Of a stretch of DNA of 64,000 nt, positions 36,700-48,534 are shown one piece after another (position 1 is the stretch's first letter; each line of letters begins with the position of its first letter). The position numbers and the translations under genes were made by a program. Source of the DNA: Brevipalpus yothersi (taxonomy: Eukaryota; Arthropoda; Arachnida; Trombidiformes; Tenuipalpidae); the NCBI GenBank assembly GCA_003956705.1, contig QZCP01000161.1, positions 1 through 64,000 of the forward strand, written 5' to 3'. The notes under the pieces were generated by a model that made no database searches, had not been told where the DNA came from, and saw only the letters and a list, made by a program, of their open reading frames with translations.

Positions 36700-39676
36700 A
36701 TGTTTTTTGTAGCTAATTTCCAAGCACTCAAGATCAACCTATTCATCTTCACCATCAAAGTACTGAGATATTCAATACCTATTGCATTGTTTGTCTCTGA
36801 AGTTGGATCTGTTGAAGTAGCGAGTGATCTGGATTCTGTTGGATGGCTAACTGAGAATGGAGAAAAGAAGCCAGTCCTCAAGATCGTTGTCCAAGGTGAA
36901 AATATCGAATTACCTCTTCGACAAGCTCCATTTTGTCACCTTGCAGAAACCAAAGAATGTGAATGTTTCGTCCTCAGAAAAGATGAGGAAAAGAGTCTCA
37001 AGTGGAATACCGCTTCATTCGTCAAATGTGGTGATAAAATTCGTGGAGATTTCATGAACAGTAGTAATTTGTTTGAAATAGCTCCAAAAGAGAATGGCAC
37101 TACAGGGCAGCATATAGTCAAAAATTATAAGCAAGAGGATAACTCAGATAAGATATCCCCAAAAAAGCCAAAGAATGATCCGACCGAGGAGAAACAAAGA
37201 GAAAGCAACCATAGTAGTAGTTCGAAATTCCTTAGACCACTTCCGGAATATGGACAACTTCTCCAAAATGAGACGGGCTATATAACCATCAAGTTTGTTG
37301 TGAGCAAACTGATGTACGAGTATGTCCCACAACCGGATGTGGATATATTTTTGCAAAATTATGTCAATAGTGCTAACCAATACCTATACAAGGTAAATTT
37401 GTTGCTTGTATACAGAGGCTGGATCGAAGCCTCATTCGCTGATAACAACACGACTCAAGACGAAATTCCATATGGATTCGTTTATCGCTCTAAACATGAA
37501 TTCTATGATAAAGATGAAATTCATGATGCAGTATTTTTAATTGGGCCAAGTGAGTATATGATTCGTGATTCGTTCCAGACCAACCACAGAATTTTTGGCT
37601 GTTACTCATTATAATTATGATAAAGTGATTTTATTTTGAATGGTTATTTTAAGTTTATTTCTCTCTTATACAGCCGATGCGATCGATTTGTATCAGGTGA
37701 GTATGCCTGGAATGATGTGCCATGGGAAAACTGCCCACTTTGTCGCCAAGAGAGTGGACACTTTCCCTCTCAGTAAGCGAAAAGAGATACAGAGCCTCCT
37801 TTTTTCACTGGGTTCCGGTTATGGTCTTCCAAAAAACGATAGCTGTGGAATACGCCCAGAGGGTATCATCTGGATCATGGGAAAGATTTCAGACGAAAAT
37901 GGGACATTGCAATGGTCTGATTGTACTCTAAAAGTGTTGAGAGAGAAGAAAGCAAGTCTTGCATGTTTAAGAAAAAAGATCAATTCAATTAGACCAACCT
38001 GTGGTAATGGTCAAGTTGAAGGTGGTGAAGAGTGTGATTGTGTTTGGGATGATTGTAGAGGCTGCTGTACTGAGGACTGTAAACTGACGAAGAATTCTGC
38101 ATGTTCTAATGGTCCATGTTGTGATATATCGAAGTGTCAACTTCACGATAACATGAAACAGTGTCGAGGTGCTGATGATTTTTGTGATATTCCTGAGCTT
38201 TGTGATGGAAAATCAAGTAAATGTCCTCCCAATTATGTGGTAGCTAACGGATGTAAATGCAATGGAACTTCTAATGATACTGGTTACTGTTACAATGGTA
38301 TATGCGGTAATCGTCAGGATGTTTGCGGATGGGCTTTCTACCAAGGTAGAAATGCTGGAGATAAATGCTATGATTTCAACCTGATAGGAAACACAAATTC
38401 AGGAGGATGTGGTCCAACTTTTCAGAGTAAAAAAACTGGTGGAGAAAAATATTTTGCATGTGCAACTGCGGATAAGTTTTGCGGTAAAGTTTATTGTACT
38501 CAACCGGGAATAGAAAAAAAATCTCAATTAAATTACACAGAACCATTTTCGTACTATGTTCAGAGTGAGTTGTGGCATGAAAAAATTATACAGACATTCT
38601 GTCAGCCTTTCATGATTATCGTTTAATATGTTTATGATCATTCCATAGATGAAGTGCTCTATTCAAAAATCAATGGCAAATCATGTGGGTACATGGGACT
38701 TCATACCCACTATCGTTCTCTTCGAAATGATCCAACTTTTGTTCCAAATGGATCCCCATGTTCCCAGAATTCAATGTGTGTCCGTCAGACCTGTAGTCCT
38801 CTTCCTCCAGGATGCCCGAATAACTGTCGTGGGAAAAAAATAAAGCATCCATATACTGGAGAGATTTTACCTGCATTTATACTGGATGATGGGTGAGATT
38901 GTAATTTATCATCAATTTGCTGTCTTATTTAATCAATTATATCTGCAAGGATCCTACTGAGATGCATTCAGGGGGCTCGTTTTCTAAACAAATGTATTGA
39001 AATTCAGACCAAATTTAGATTGAGTATCACTCTAATCTCACACCTTGTTGATTTTTATTGTTCTCGATGAGATCTCAGAATGTAGGAGAATAATTTACCG
39101 ATATTAATGATCGAATAGATGAATGAACCCAAGTATTTGAGCTCTATAGAATGCAAATTTCTAATGACTGGAAAGTTATGATACTTGACTCAATCATTAA
39201 CCAAAGTATGATTTTTTTTAGTGTTAATCTTTTTTTCTCCTTCTAGCCCCCAAAATCCACCTTCCGGCTCGCTTCTATATTCATTGGTTATTATTGTTCT
39301 GGTCTTACTTATTATCGCCACACTTTACATGGTCTCAATTCTCAGCAAAAGGAGATCTAGTAGAATTTCAGCGATATCTTCAGTAAGCAACCAGGGAGCC
39401 CCGAGTAGAGACGATAGTTCGAAGATCTCTACAAGTTCCTCAAAGGCCACTCAAGATGCTTCAAGTGCCTTAGAAGCCTCAAAGGTCGCTGCAAGCTCGT
39501 CGAGAGCTTCCTCAAAGGCTTCAAAAGCCTCTATGCCCATTTCTTCAAGTGGTCCCTCAGCTACGATTTCAGACTTTCAAACAATTGGTCGTCCTCAACC
39601 ATCATCATCATCTGCACAAGGGTCTCAAATTGGGAGGTTTTCTGTCCTTTTCAAATCAAGATCTAGAATGGCATGA
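36700..39676 (+). CDS. ADAM-like protein A9, zinc site lost
   Basis: Exons 36700-37549, 37674-38564, 38649-38892 and 39247-39676 give 804 residues with the family's intron phases. Exon 1 has a hydrophobic leader and the prodomain motif RQAPFCHLAE. Where paralogues have HExxHxxGxxH, A9 has SLLFSLGSGYGLPKND, so all His ligands and the catalytic Glu are gone, although the following WIM turn persists. The disintegrin loop is CRGADDFCDIPELC. An EGF-like module and a TM helix (LYSLVIIVLVLLIIATLYMV) follow. The cytoplasmic tail is about 110 residues, rich in Ser, Ala and Lys, with repeated SSKAS-like units. It is probably a non-proteolytic adhesion or binding protein, like vertebrate inactive ADAMs; this is inference. 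Confidence 0.9.
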
Positions 39677-39963
39677 AGTGTCGCTTTATACCATTTGATT
39701 CATATGAAAAATTGTAATTCTCATGTAACCAATTTCCCTTTCGTGAAGAAAAGATCTACTTGAAAGAAAGAGTATTTTGAAAGATTTATCATTTCATATG
39801 CTATGCTCTTTTAGGTAATTCAAATTGATTCAAGTTTTGAATATCAGAATATACGAGATCCAAAAGCAAGAGATATCAGTATTGTTGACAATAAGTAGAA
39901 GCATAACGGTGTGAAAGAATATCTATCCTTGTTCATCAGCATGATTCATCTAATACAAGGAGA

Positions 39964-42734
39964 ATGTTTATTCCATCGAGTAGATGGAAAATTTTTGCTC
40001 AGAATTTCCATTTCTCGATCTTGATTCTATTTTTGACTAATTATCTTGTATCGAATGATAATCTTGCTGAGCTTAGTTCACTAGATTGGATTCTCGAAGA
40101 TGAAGACAATGAAGCCATTCTGAGAGTGACATTCCGAGGTGAAATTCTTACAATTCCCCTCCAAAAAGCTCCATTTTGCCGTCTCACGATCACACATAAA
40201 TGCGACTGTTTTGTTCTTAGGAAAGATCAGAATACCTCAGATTGGGATTTAGGCTCATTCGTTTATTGTGATGGAAAAGTTTATGGAGAATTCATGAACA
40301 GTACAGATTATTTTGAAGTAGCTCCTAGTAATAGTAGCAAGTCACAAGAGCATTTAGTTACTAGACTTGAAACACCAGAAGATCCAATTGAGGAGGATAT
40401 TGAGTTTGATGACGGAATTCAAGAAAAAAATATCAATTCTCATTATTTTGAACCTCTTCCTGAATACTATCCGCTCATTGAAAATGAGACAGGATATGTC
40501 AAATGTTTTTTTGCTGTCGATCAAAAAGTTCTCGATATTCTTCCAGAAGAAAACATAGACATTTTCCTACAAAATCTCGTCAATCGGGGAAGTCATTATT
40601 TTCACACATTCAATATTTTGATCATTTATTTTGGCTGGTCTCTGGCCTTATCAAATCATACTCTCAATGCTACGACTATTCAAAATTTCATAGACAAAGA
40701 GTATCGTTTATATGATGGAAAAATGGAATATCATAGCATAATTCTTTTGACTACAACTCAGTTCATGAAAGGTGAGTTTGGACTTCATATAAGTGTTCAA
40801 GCTGGAGTTTTGGATACACGAAAATGCATACTTTTTCTTCCATCTTTCTGATTACTTGCCTTTGCCTCAATTATTTTCATTGAATGTTTACCAAATCTTG
40901 ATGCAAGATAGCCACATACATAATACCAAAACTTGATTCAATACTGATAAAATTCATCCATTCTGATAGGAAACTCCAGTAGCAGTGGCAGAGCGACGAT
41001 TAACTCAATGTGTAAAATAAAAAAATATGGAATCTATGTGATGTATCGGAAAGGGAGAGATGAAATCTCTAAGCGTAATCAAGTGAAAACTTTAATCCAT
41101 GAAATTGGACACCAATTTGGCATACAACACATAAATAAGACGGAATGTAGTGGCAAAGAGCCGCCTGGTGTTGTTTGGATAATGAGAAGTGCAACCAATA
41201 AACCTGGACCCTTAAAGTGGTCACCATGCAGCAAAAGGTATATGAGAAAAAATAGGCATATACGCTCCTGTTTACGAATGGAAGTCAATCCATATAAACC
41301 ATTCTGTGGAGATGGTCTTGTGGAAGATGGAGAGGAATGTGATTGTATTGTGAAAGAATGCGGTAAATGTTGTAATAAAAAGTGTCGCTTGAAAGAACGA
41401 TCGAAATGTTCTAATGGACCTTGCTGTGATGTATCCACTTGTACTTTCACTGAAGGAATCCAATGTCGAGCTGCTCACGATTCATGTGATATTCCGGAAT
41501 TATGTGATGGGAAATCACGTAAATGTCCACCAAATTATGTTGTGGCCAATGGGTACAGATGTGGAAATGAAACGGGCAATGGCTATTGTTTCAATGGTAG
41601 ATGTGGGAGTCATCAAGATGTGTGCAATTGGATTTATGTTGTTGGCCATGTTGCGAGAGAGGAATGTTATGATAAAAATTCGAAAAAAGACTCCAATTTG
41701 GGTGGATGTGGGCCTGTTTTTCCAGATACTGGGTCAAACATGTTGAAATGTGAAGAGAAGGACAAATATTGTGGAAAAATTTGGTGTGAAAATGAAGAAC
41801 TTATTTATACTAAAGAATTTGAAGCAATTCGTAGTAAGTTTTAAATCAATTTATTGAATGTTCATCGTCCATTCGTCATCAAATTGTATTTTTCCACAGA
41901 AATGGAAATACTTCAAGATGTCCGAGAGAAAAGACATAATAGCTGCTCTACCTTGGTATTTAAAGAAGGAGGAAGAATTAGGATGGATCCGACATTCGTT
42001 CAGAATGGATCTGAATGTGGAAATGGAAAAATGTGTATCCAACAAGCGTGTGTTCCACTGCCCAAAGGGTGTCCAAAAAATTGTCCTGGAATAAAGATTG
42101 TTCATCCGTATACAAAAGAAGAGCTTCCTGCTTTCATTCTAAATGAACCAGACCCCGGAAAAAGGTGAATTTTTCTCTCTTCTCTCTCTTTCCAAATCGA
42201 TCAATCATAGAAGATCGTGATTATGGAGACTCTGAAACTTCGCCAAATAATATAACCGATCCTATAAGTAGTTTTTTTGGAACATAAATGAGCAATTAAT
42301 ACCAATACATTCATCTTCTCCTCCTGAACAGGGATGAAAGCCCACAAGATAATTTTTTTCTCATCTACGTGATCACTATTTCTTTCACAATTTCTATGTT
42401 AATTTCTACTTTCTATATGCATACAAGTGAAGGAGAGGAGGATTCACAAGAGAGTGTTGCTGTTACGGAAATACATTCGAAAGAGGAAGAAGAAAACTCA
42501 TTACCAGAAATCCATCAGCCAGATCATAGTCAGCAAGATTCAGTAGAAAATCCATCAACATTACCTCCTCAGGCACCAAACATGGATATTACCCAGGAGA
42601 CTCTTTCAGAGAAGGCTACCGAAATCAGTTTGCATTCTGAATCCTACCAACCAGAGAGTACCGCAGAATTTCCTCTCGAAACTTCAGTAACAAAATCTTC
42701 TGAAGAATCTTCAGATGCCAATTTCGAAGACTGA
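39964..42734 (+). CDS. ADAM-like membrane metalloprotease A10
   Basis: Exons 39964-40771, 40970-41833, 41900-42164 and 42332-42734 give 779 residues. The hydrophobic leader is at about 14-30 (FHFSILILFLTNYLV). The zinc site HEIGHQFGIQH (313-323) and Met-turn WIM are intact, unlike its same-clade neighbours A9, A12 and A13. The disintegrin loop is CRAAHDSCDIPELC. Exon 3 begins with a diverged basic segment before the conserved DPTFVQNGSEC. The TM helix (FFLIYVITISFTISMLISTF) is followed by a tail of about 100 residues, acidic and rich in Ser, Pro and Glu, which looks PEST-like. Intron sequences are unlike those of A1-A8. Probably an active membrane protease. Confidence 0.9.
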
Positions 42735-43185
42735 TGGATTCAATGGTACGTCGACCCATTGTATGTATAATTTGAGCCTATCAATCGTGATTCCTTAAAT
42801 TCAATTGCTTTTCTCACCGAATGTAGAATCAAGTGAGCAGCATTGAGCTTCAAAATGCCCCTGTATCATCTAGTATCTAAGATCCTATTGTCTAACTGCC
42901 AATATATCGCTAACTTCTTCAGTTTCTGGTTGGCTGCTTATACATGTATGTATAGCAATCGAAAATCGAATTAAAGCATAGGAAATTGCTTCAATATTTG
43001 AAAAAAAAATTTATTCATAGTTCCAAATTCAATACATCATACTATCTGTTTCAAAAAGGGAAAAATTTGCTTTGAGAGAAAGCAAATAGCTTGTGAAAAA
43101 CTATCAGACCATTACATGATGTTCAAGTCCTTTTGGAGTAGAAAGTTGTCTCACGAAGCTCATACTTGATCAATCTCATTCATGA
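42735..43185. other. Convergent spacer A10-A11
   Basis: 450 bp between two stop codons facing each other. It should hold both 3' UTRs; nothing else was seen. Confidence 0.5.
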
Positions 43186-44288
43186 TCATGGACTGTTCAA
43201 TGGGTCAAGAATATCCTCTTTCTCTGAGAATTTTAAGCTAACGAAGAGCATACCAAGCGAAAGGTAGAAGCAAATAACGTGTATAAGAATGAAAAACCAT
43301 TGCCTGGAACTCAAGCCTTTGGATTCATCCTTTTTTTCATTTGGTGAACCTTTCCTGCAAATAAGGTAGAAAAAATGTAATTTTAAATGAAATGTACAGT
43401 TTTTTTGTGTATATTCGATCTAATATCTAGATTGTATAACCAACATAATCTTATACTATGATAATCTATTAATGAGTACAATTATTGAATCATTTCTGGT
43501 GGAGACTTTCCTCTCAAAAGCACATTACCACCAACTGGATTTCATTCATTAGCTACAAGAAGATTATAACGCTTTCTCATGAATCAAGTTAGAATATTCT
43601 CGAGTATCTGATACATTCATATTTTTGAGTAATCTTAAGGTGCAACAAGGAATTTAGATGGAGTTTACCCTGAATCCATGGGTATTGGTGCCGGTTGTGA
43701 TAGATTTGCACCAGGTTGACTTATTTGTCGTTCAGAGCAGTTCGTAAGGCATCTTGAAGATATTGAGGGGCGAATTTGTCCAGGGCACATCCTTCTGGGC
43801 CCACATGAGGATTTGCCTTGGACGATAGCTGCATTCAGATTAAATTGATGTTGATTATTCAAATCAGCTGGAAACTTTGTTACATTGTATTCTACTGAAA
43901 CTCCGATAACTTTGCATTGTATGTCAAAACAGTCTGTGGTGTTCATGAAATATCCACCAATATCTCCATCACAATATGAGAATGAAGCTGAATCCCAATC
44001 TGAGGTTTTCTTTTCTTTTCTCAGCGTAAAACAAGAGCACCCTTTTGCAATCATGTGATGGCAAAAAGGAGCTTTCTGAAGAGGAATTCTGAGAATTTCA
44101 TCCTGAAATTCAATTTCCACTATGGGATTATCATCTCCTCTTTCCGTATTCCAATTCATTCCATTTAGCTTGCCCGACTGAATAAGAGAAAAATAGACCA
44201 GAAAATATATGAATACTGAGAGCCACTTGATATCGTAAAATTTACCAAAACAACAATTATAAGGTTTTCGAGGAAGATTTTGCATCAT
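43186..44288 (-). CDS. ADAM-derived minigene A11 (prodomain-EGF-TM)
   Basis: Two exons, 44288-43669 and 43354-43186, join in phase to a 262-residue frame with no break. Residues about 25-40 are a hydrophobic leader, followed by the family prodomain (MNWNTERGDDNPIVEIEF, LQKAPFCHHMI, FSYCDGDIGGYFMN). After VEYNVTKFPAD the sequence passes within the same exon into a remnant of the exon-3 Cys module (VQGKSSCGPRRMC, CLTNCSE). Exon 2 encodes a TM helix (RQWFFILIHVICFYLSLGML) and a tail of about 25 residues. The catalytic, disintegrin and Cys-rich domains are absent. The donor GTAAAC and the acceptor TTTGCAG are acceptable. It is either a domain-stripped functional gene or a relic that happens to remain open. 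Confidence 0.65.
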
Positions 44289-45012
44289 ATTTTACTCTCT
44301 CAGTCATAATCATTCACAAATAATGAAGGTTTTCCGAGAGCAAATTTTGGTTTGCATCAGATTCAGAATTATCCTTCCATCTTACTCCATAACCAGGATG
44401 ATGGTATCGATCATGAGTGGATCGAGATTCAATTCACCAGGATATATTGATCTAAGATGAATTTCGGTGTAAGAAATAAACATTTTGGTTTATTCAAACC
44501 AAAAAATCATTGTCAATGGATAACAGCATCTTTTATTGGTGGAAATTTTCCTGTTGAATGGTGTTCTTAGCGTTCATCTTCTAATTTCTGATTCGAGAGC
44601 TTCAATTCCCAATGCCCAGAGAATTAAAAGCCGTCAAAATCTGAGTTTTTCTGGCTTTCGAGATATAGACTAGCTTAGGTTGATCAATTAGGCTACATCA
44701 TGTTTGTCTAGCTGAATTCATAAGCAGTAATCATCTATATAATATCATGACATCTGTTCAAACCTTCTCATTTGAACTTTCGATCAGAACTCATAATTGA
44801 AACCCCATTTTTTCGAGAACACAACAATCTTTCCTCCTTTCTCTCTCTACTTTTGAGATGCTCTTCAGCAAATGAACAAAAAGAGAATCAAGATCAGCAG
44901 AAAAACGACTGAAAAGACGTACATTGATCACAGGCTTGAGAGAAATATGGGGAAATTTAATGAAAAAATTACAGGAAGTGATCTCAAACCTCGCTCAAGA
45001 CAGTATAATTAT
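44289..45012. other. Spacer between A11 and A12
   Basis: No gene was seen. A weak copy of the recurring flank module lies at 44300-44400, next to the A11 start. Confidence 0.5.
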
Positions 45013-47493
45013 TTATGAAGGTTTTTCATCTGAAGACCCATTGCTGTTACGCAATAGCATGGTTCTCAGTAGCTTAGTGAGTGAGCTAGCACCTGAAGAA
45101 GAAGAGGTTCTTAGGTGCATGATTGATTGAGATAATCTCTGTCGGAAGGTCCATTTTTTTGGCAAAAACTCTGTATCATAGCAATAGATGAAATATAATG
45201 CGAGAACAATCGATACCATCATTAGGAAGCCAGCGAGAAAGTAGGGCCAGATTGGAGTATTTGAAGGTTGTTCACTATTGGATAGAGGAAAGTTGAGTTG
45301 GGATTTAATTTCAATTTGATAGGACAAAAAGTCGATGAACTCGATGCATCTGATCACATATCCTGAAAGAGTAAAAGCTTTCTGGAGTTTCTGAATCTCA
45401 CCTATCCTCATTTAATATGAATGCTGGAAAAATTTCATTTGTGTATGGATGAACAATCCTCTTTCCAGGACAATTATCTGGACATCCTCGAGGTAGATCG
45501 ACACATTCCTGCTTGACACACATTGACATATTACCACAGATGGATCCATTCGGTACGAAGGTTGGATCCTCTCGAAGATGGCGATAATACCGTTTCAGTC
45601 CCATATAACCACATGATAGATTCTTGATACCAGAATAGAATGCCTCATCTAGAAAGGTAAGAGGAGCTTCGAATGAGGGAAGAAATTCGCTATGAAAAAA
45701 ACTAATTTCCAGAACTTACAAACAAAATAAGGGGCATATTCATCTGTGTAATCCATTTGATCTTCGATTCCAGGTTGGGTGCAGAATATTTTGCCACAGA
45801 ACTTATTGGCAGAAGTACATGCAAAATACGATTCTCCATCATCTCTACTACTCTGGAAGGTTGGACCACATCCACTATAATTTGTTTTATCCAATTCATT
45901 CAAGTCATAGCAAAAATCCCCAGCAGTTTTGCCATCACGAAATGTGTATCCACAGACATCTTGCCGACTACCACACACACCATTGAAACAAAATCCTTCC
46001 TCATCAAAAGGTCCCTTGCACCTGTACCCATTGGCCACAACATAATTGGAAGGGCATTTGCTGGACACTCCATCACACAGCTCAGGAATATCACAAAAAT
46101 CTTCAGATGCTCGACACTGTTTTCGGTCATCAAAAAATTGGCATCGCCGAATATCACAACATGGACCATTGGAACATGTAGAATTCTCTGTCAATTTACA
46201 GTCTTTAGTACAGCAGCCTCTACAGTCATCAACAACACAGTCACATTCTTCTCCATCTTCAACTAAACCATTGCCACAAGAAAATCTGGAGGTATGAATT
46301 TTTTTTCTCAAGCACGCAAGGTTTGCTCTCCTCCGTCTGCGAACTTCTAGAGAGCACTCAGCCCATCTTAATCTCCCAAATTTGTTGGAAAAACAATCCA
46401 TGATCCAGACAACCTGAGGTGGAGATTCTCCACAGCGTTCCTTATCGATACTTGGAATACCGTAGCCTTTTGCCAGGTTACAAAGTAAAAGCTGTGCTTG
46501 GTTACGTTTTCTGAAAAAATTCTTCTCGGTGACATATCTCACAAAGTGTGCAGGATTACCGTAACACATTCTCTCAAATATACAAAATTCGTTAAGAGAA
46601 TCGTTGACTGAAAAGAAGATGAATTAATCAATCAGAAACACTGAAAAAAGCATTCCCTATCATCCTCTGGAGCTTATCTTGAAATTTTTTTTTCATTTTC
46701 TCACCTGGTCCGAACAAAATTAGGGCATCATGAATACTTTCTTTCTCATAGATTAGGTATCTATTTTCCGTAACAAATTTAATTGCAGCACCCTTTGTCA
46801 AATTATTCTCATTTTCCAATGCTCCCAGCCATCCTCTGTATACGATCAATAGATTAAGCCTTGCTATAAATTGATTGACAGAGTTGACCAGATTCTGCAG
46901 ATATTCATCAACCGATGATTCTGGTTCATATTTGAACAGCGACTCGGCCACAATAAACTTGACAGTTATGTAGCCAGTCTCATTTTCGAAAAGCCATCCA
47001 TATTCTGGAAGAGGCTTGATGTATTTGGTATTGTTCTGATTTCTTTTGGACTTTTCTTTATGCTCTTGGATCGATGTTTTTGGAAGCTTTTCAGTTGAGT
47101 TGTCAACGGATTCACCTGCTGATGGAATATAATTCTCGACAATATGTTCCCCTGGCTTACCTCCCTCTTTCGGTGCTATTTCATAGTATCTATTAGTACT
47201 CATGAAATCGCCTCGAACTTTATTCCCACACTTCACCAAGAAGCGACATCCCAATCTGATCTATCTTCACCATTTCGTAGAATAAAACATTCACAATTTC
47301 GAATTTCCGCAAGGTAACAGAATGGAGCTTGTCGAAGAGGTAATTCAATAGTTTCACCATGGACAACCATCTTGAGGACTGGCTTCTTTTCTCCATCTTT
47401 GATTATCCATTCAAATGCATCTGGTCCAATTATATCTTCCAAGAATACATATGGGATTACCAATATTAGACATAAAATGGAATGTCTTATCAT
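45013..47493 (-). pseudogene. ADAM-like A12, zinc site lost and frameshifted
   Basis: Exons 47493-46705, 46607-45720, 45648-45402 and 45274-45013 total 2186 nt, one short of a multiple of three. Exon 1 loses one nt near 47237-47243: the frame reading DRSDWDVASW ends there, and the next frame resumes with VKCGNKVRGDFM. All other splice sites and frames are intact, so it is a young pseudogene, or an assembly error. The zinc region reads QLLLCNLAKGYGIPSID, lacking His and Glu ligands. The disintegrin loop is CRASEDFCDIPELC. Exon 4 has a TM helix (PYFLAGFLMMVSIVLALYFI) and a Ser-rich tail. It is most like A9 and A13. Confidence 0.85.
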
Positions 47494-48077
47494 TCTGATG
47501 GCAGAACATAATAGATTCTATCGTGTTCAAGATAGAATATTAGTTGCACCATAAAAATCCAATACTATATTAGAAATTTCACTGTCACCATTTTTTCTCA
47601 CCAATATATCATCGATTCATTAGTGTTGAAGTCTTTCATTCTCTCTTAGAATCCTGGAAAAAATTGAACTCCTCGAATCCTCTAGGGTTTCCATAACTTT
47701 CGCGCCATTCCGCTGGACAGTCATGTGGTTATATCATGTGGCAACAATTGGATTGTGGAGCATGGCAACTGATCTATTTGGTAATTAGTCCCACGTGTGT
47801 GAGTTCGAATGTATCATATCTTGAATGAAAAATCATCTGAGAAAGAAGCATGAAGAATCTTTCTGTAAACCATATATTGGCTTTCTTCCAGGGCCCTGAA
47901 TCTGAGTGCTCACTTGGTGAGGAAGTGATCTTCAGAATTTTTACAGACAATTTGAAGATGACGATATCGATGAGAAATGAATGTGGGAACCAAAAGTTGG
48001 AACCTTATTAACATCTCGAATGTGAGAAGTTTCTTCTTCCTTCATGAACCGATACTAAAACACTTAAATATGGTGAG

Positions 48078-48148
<71 letters not shown>

Positions 48149-48534
48149 CGCCGTCATTTCCCAAATAGTTTTTCAAATCTTTCTATGAAGGCTCTTAAAA
48201 AATTCAATGCTCATCTGATTGAAAATTAAGTCAGCGTGCCTGTTGACCACTTTTTCCAGGTTTTAACATGAAGAATGTATTATGCTATGACTTCTGAATG
48301 AGAAAATTATTTCAAAAATGGCTCCAAAGTGAGAGTATCTGACGAATCAATTAAGATGATCCTGGATCTGGTGTTTCCAACAATTGAAGATGACAGAATG
48401 AAGTAATCTCTGAAGGATTCGTGAAATCAAATGATCCATTATACGACGTAGAACTGATAATTCACATAATTGAATGAGTTACTAGTGAGAATGAAAATTT
48501 GCCTGTGAAATGTGAACATTGATAATTGATCAAG
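47494..48534. other. Divergent spacer A12-A13
   Basis: No gene was seen. 47910-48530 is a copy of the A9 upstream region (36140-36690), with a longer GA tract. The remainder holds the A12 upstream region. Confidence 0.6.
48072..48146. repeat. (GA)n microsatellite 5' of A13
   Basis: A GA run of about 75 bp, expanded compared with the 24-bp counterpart upstream of A9. Confidence 0.95.

Noticed and set aside
44924..45130. 68-codon plus-strand ORF
   Set aside because: It overlaps the A12 last exon in antisense and has no recognisable features.
47977..48168. ORF with an Arg-Glu repeat
   Set aside because: It is a translation of the GA microsatellite.
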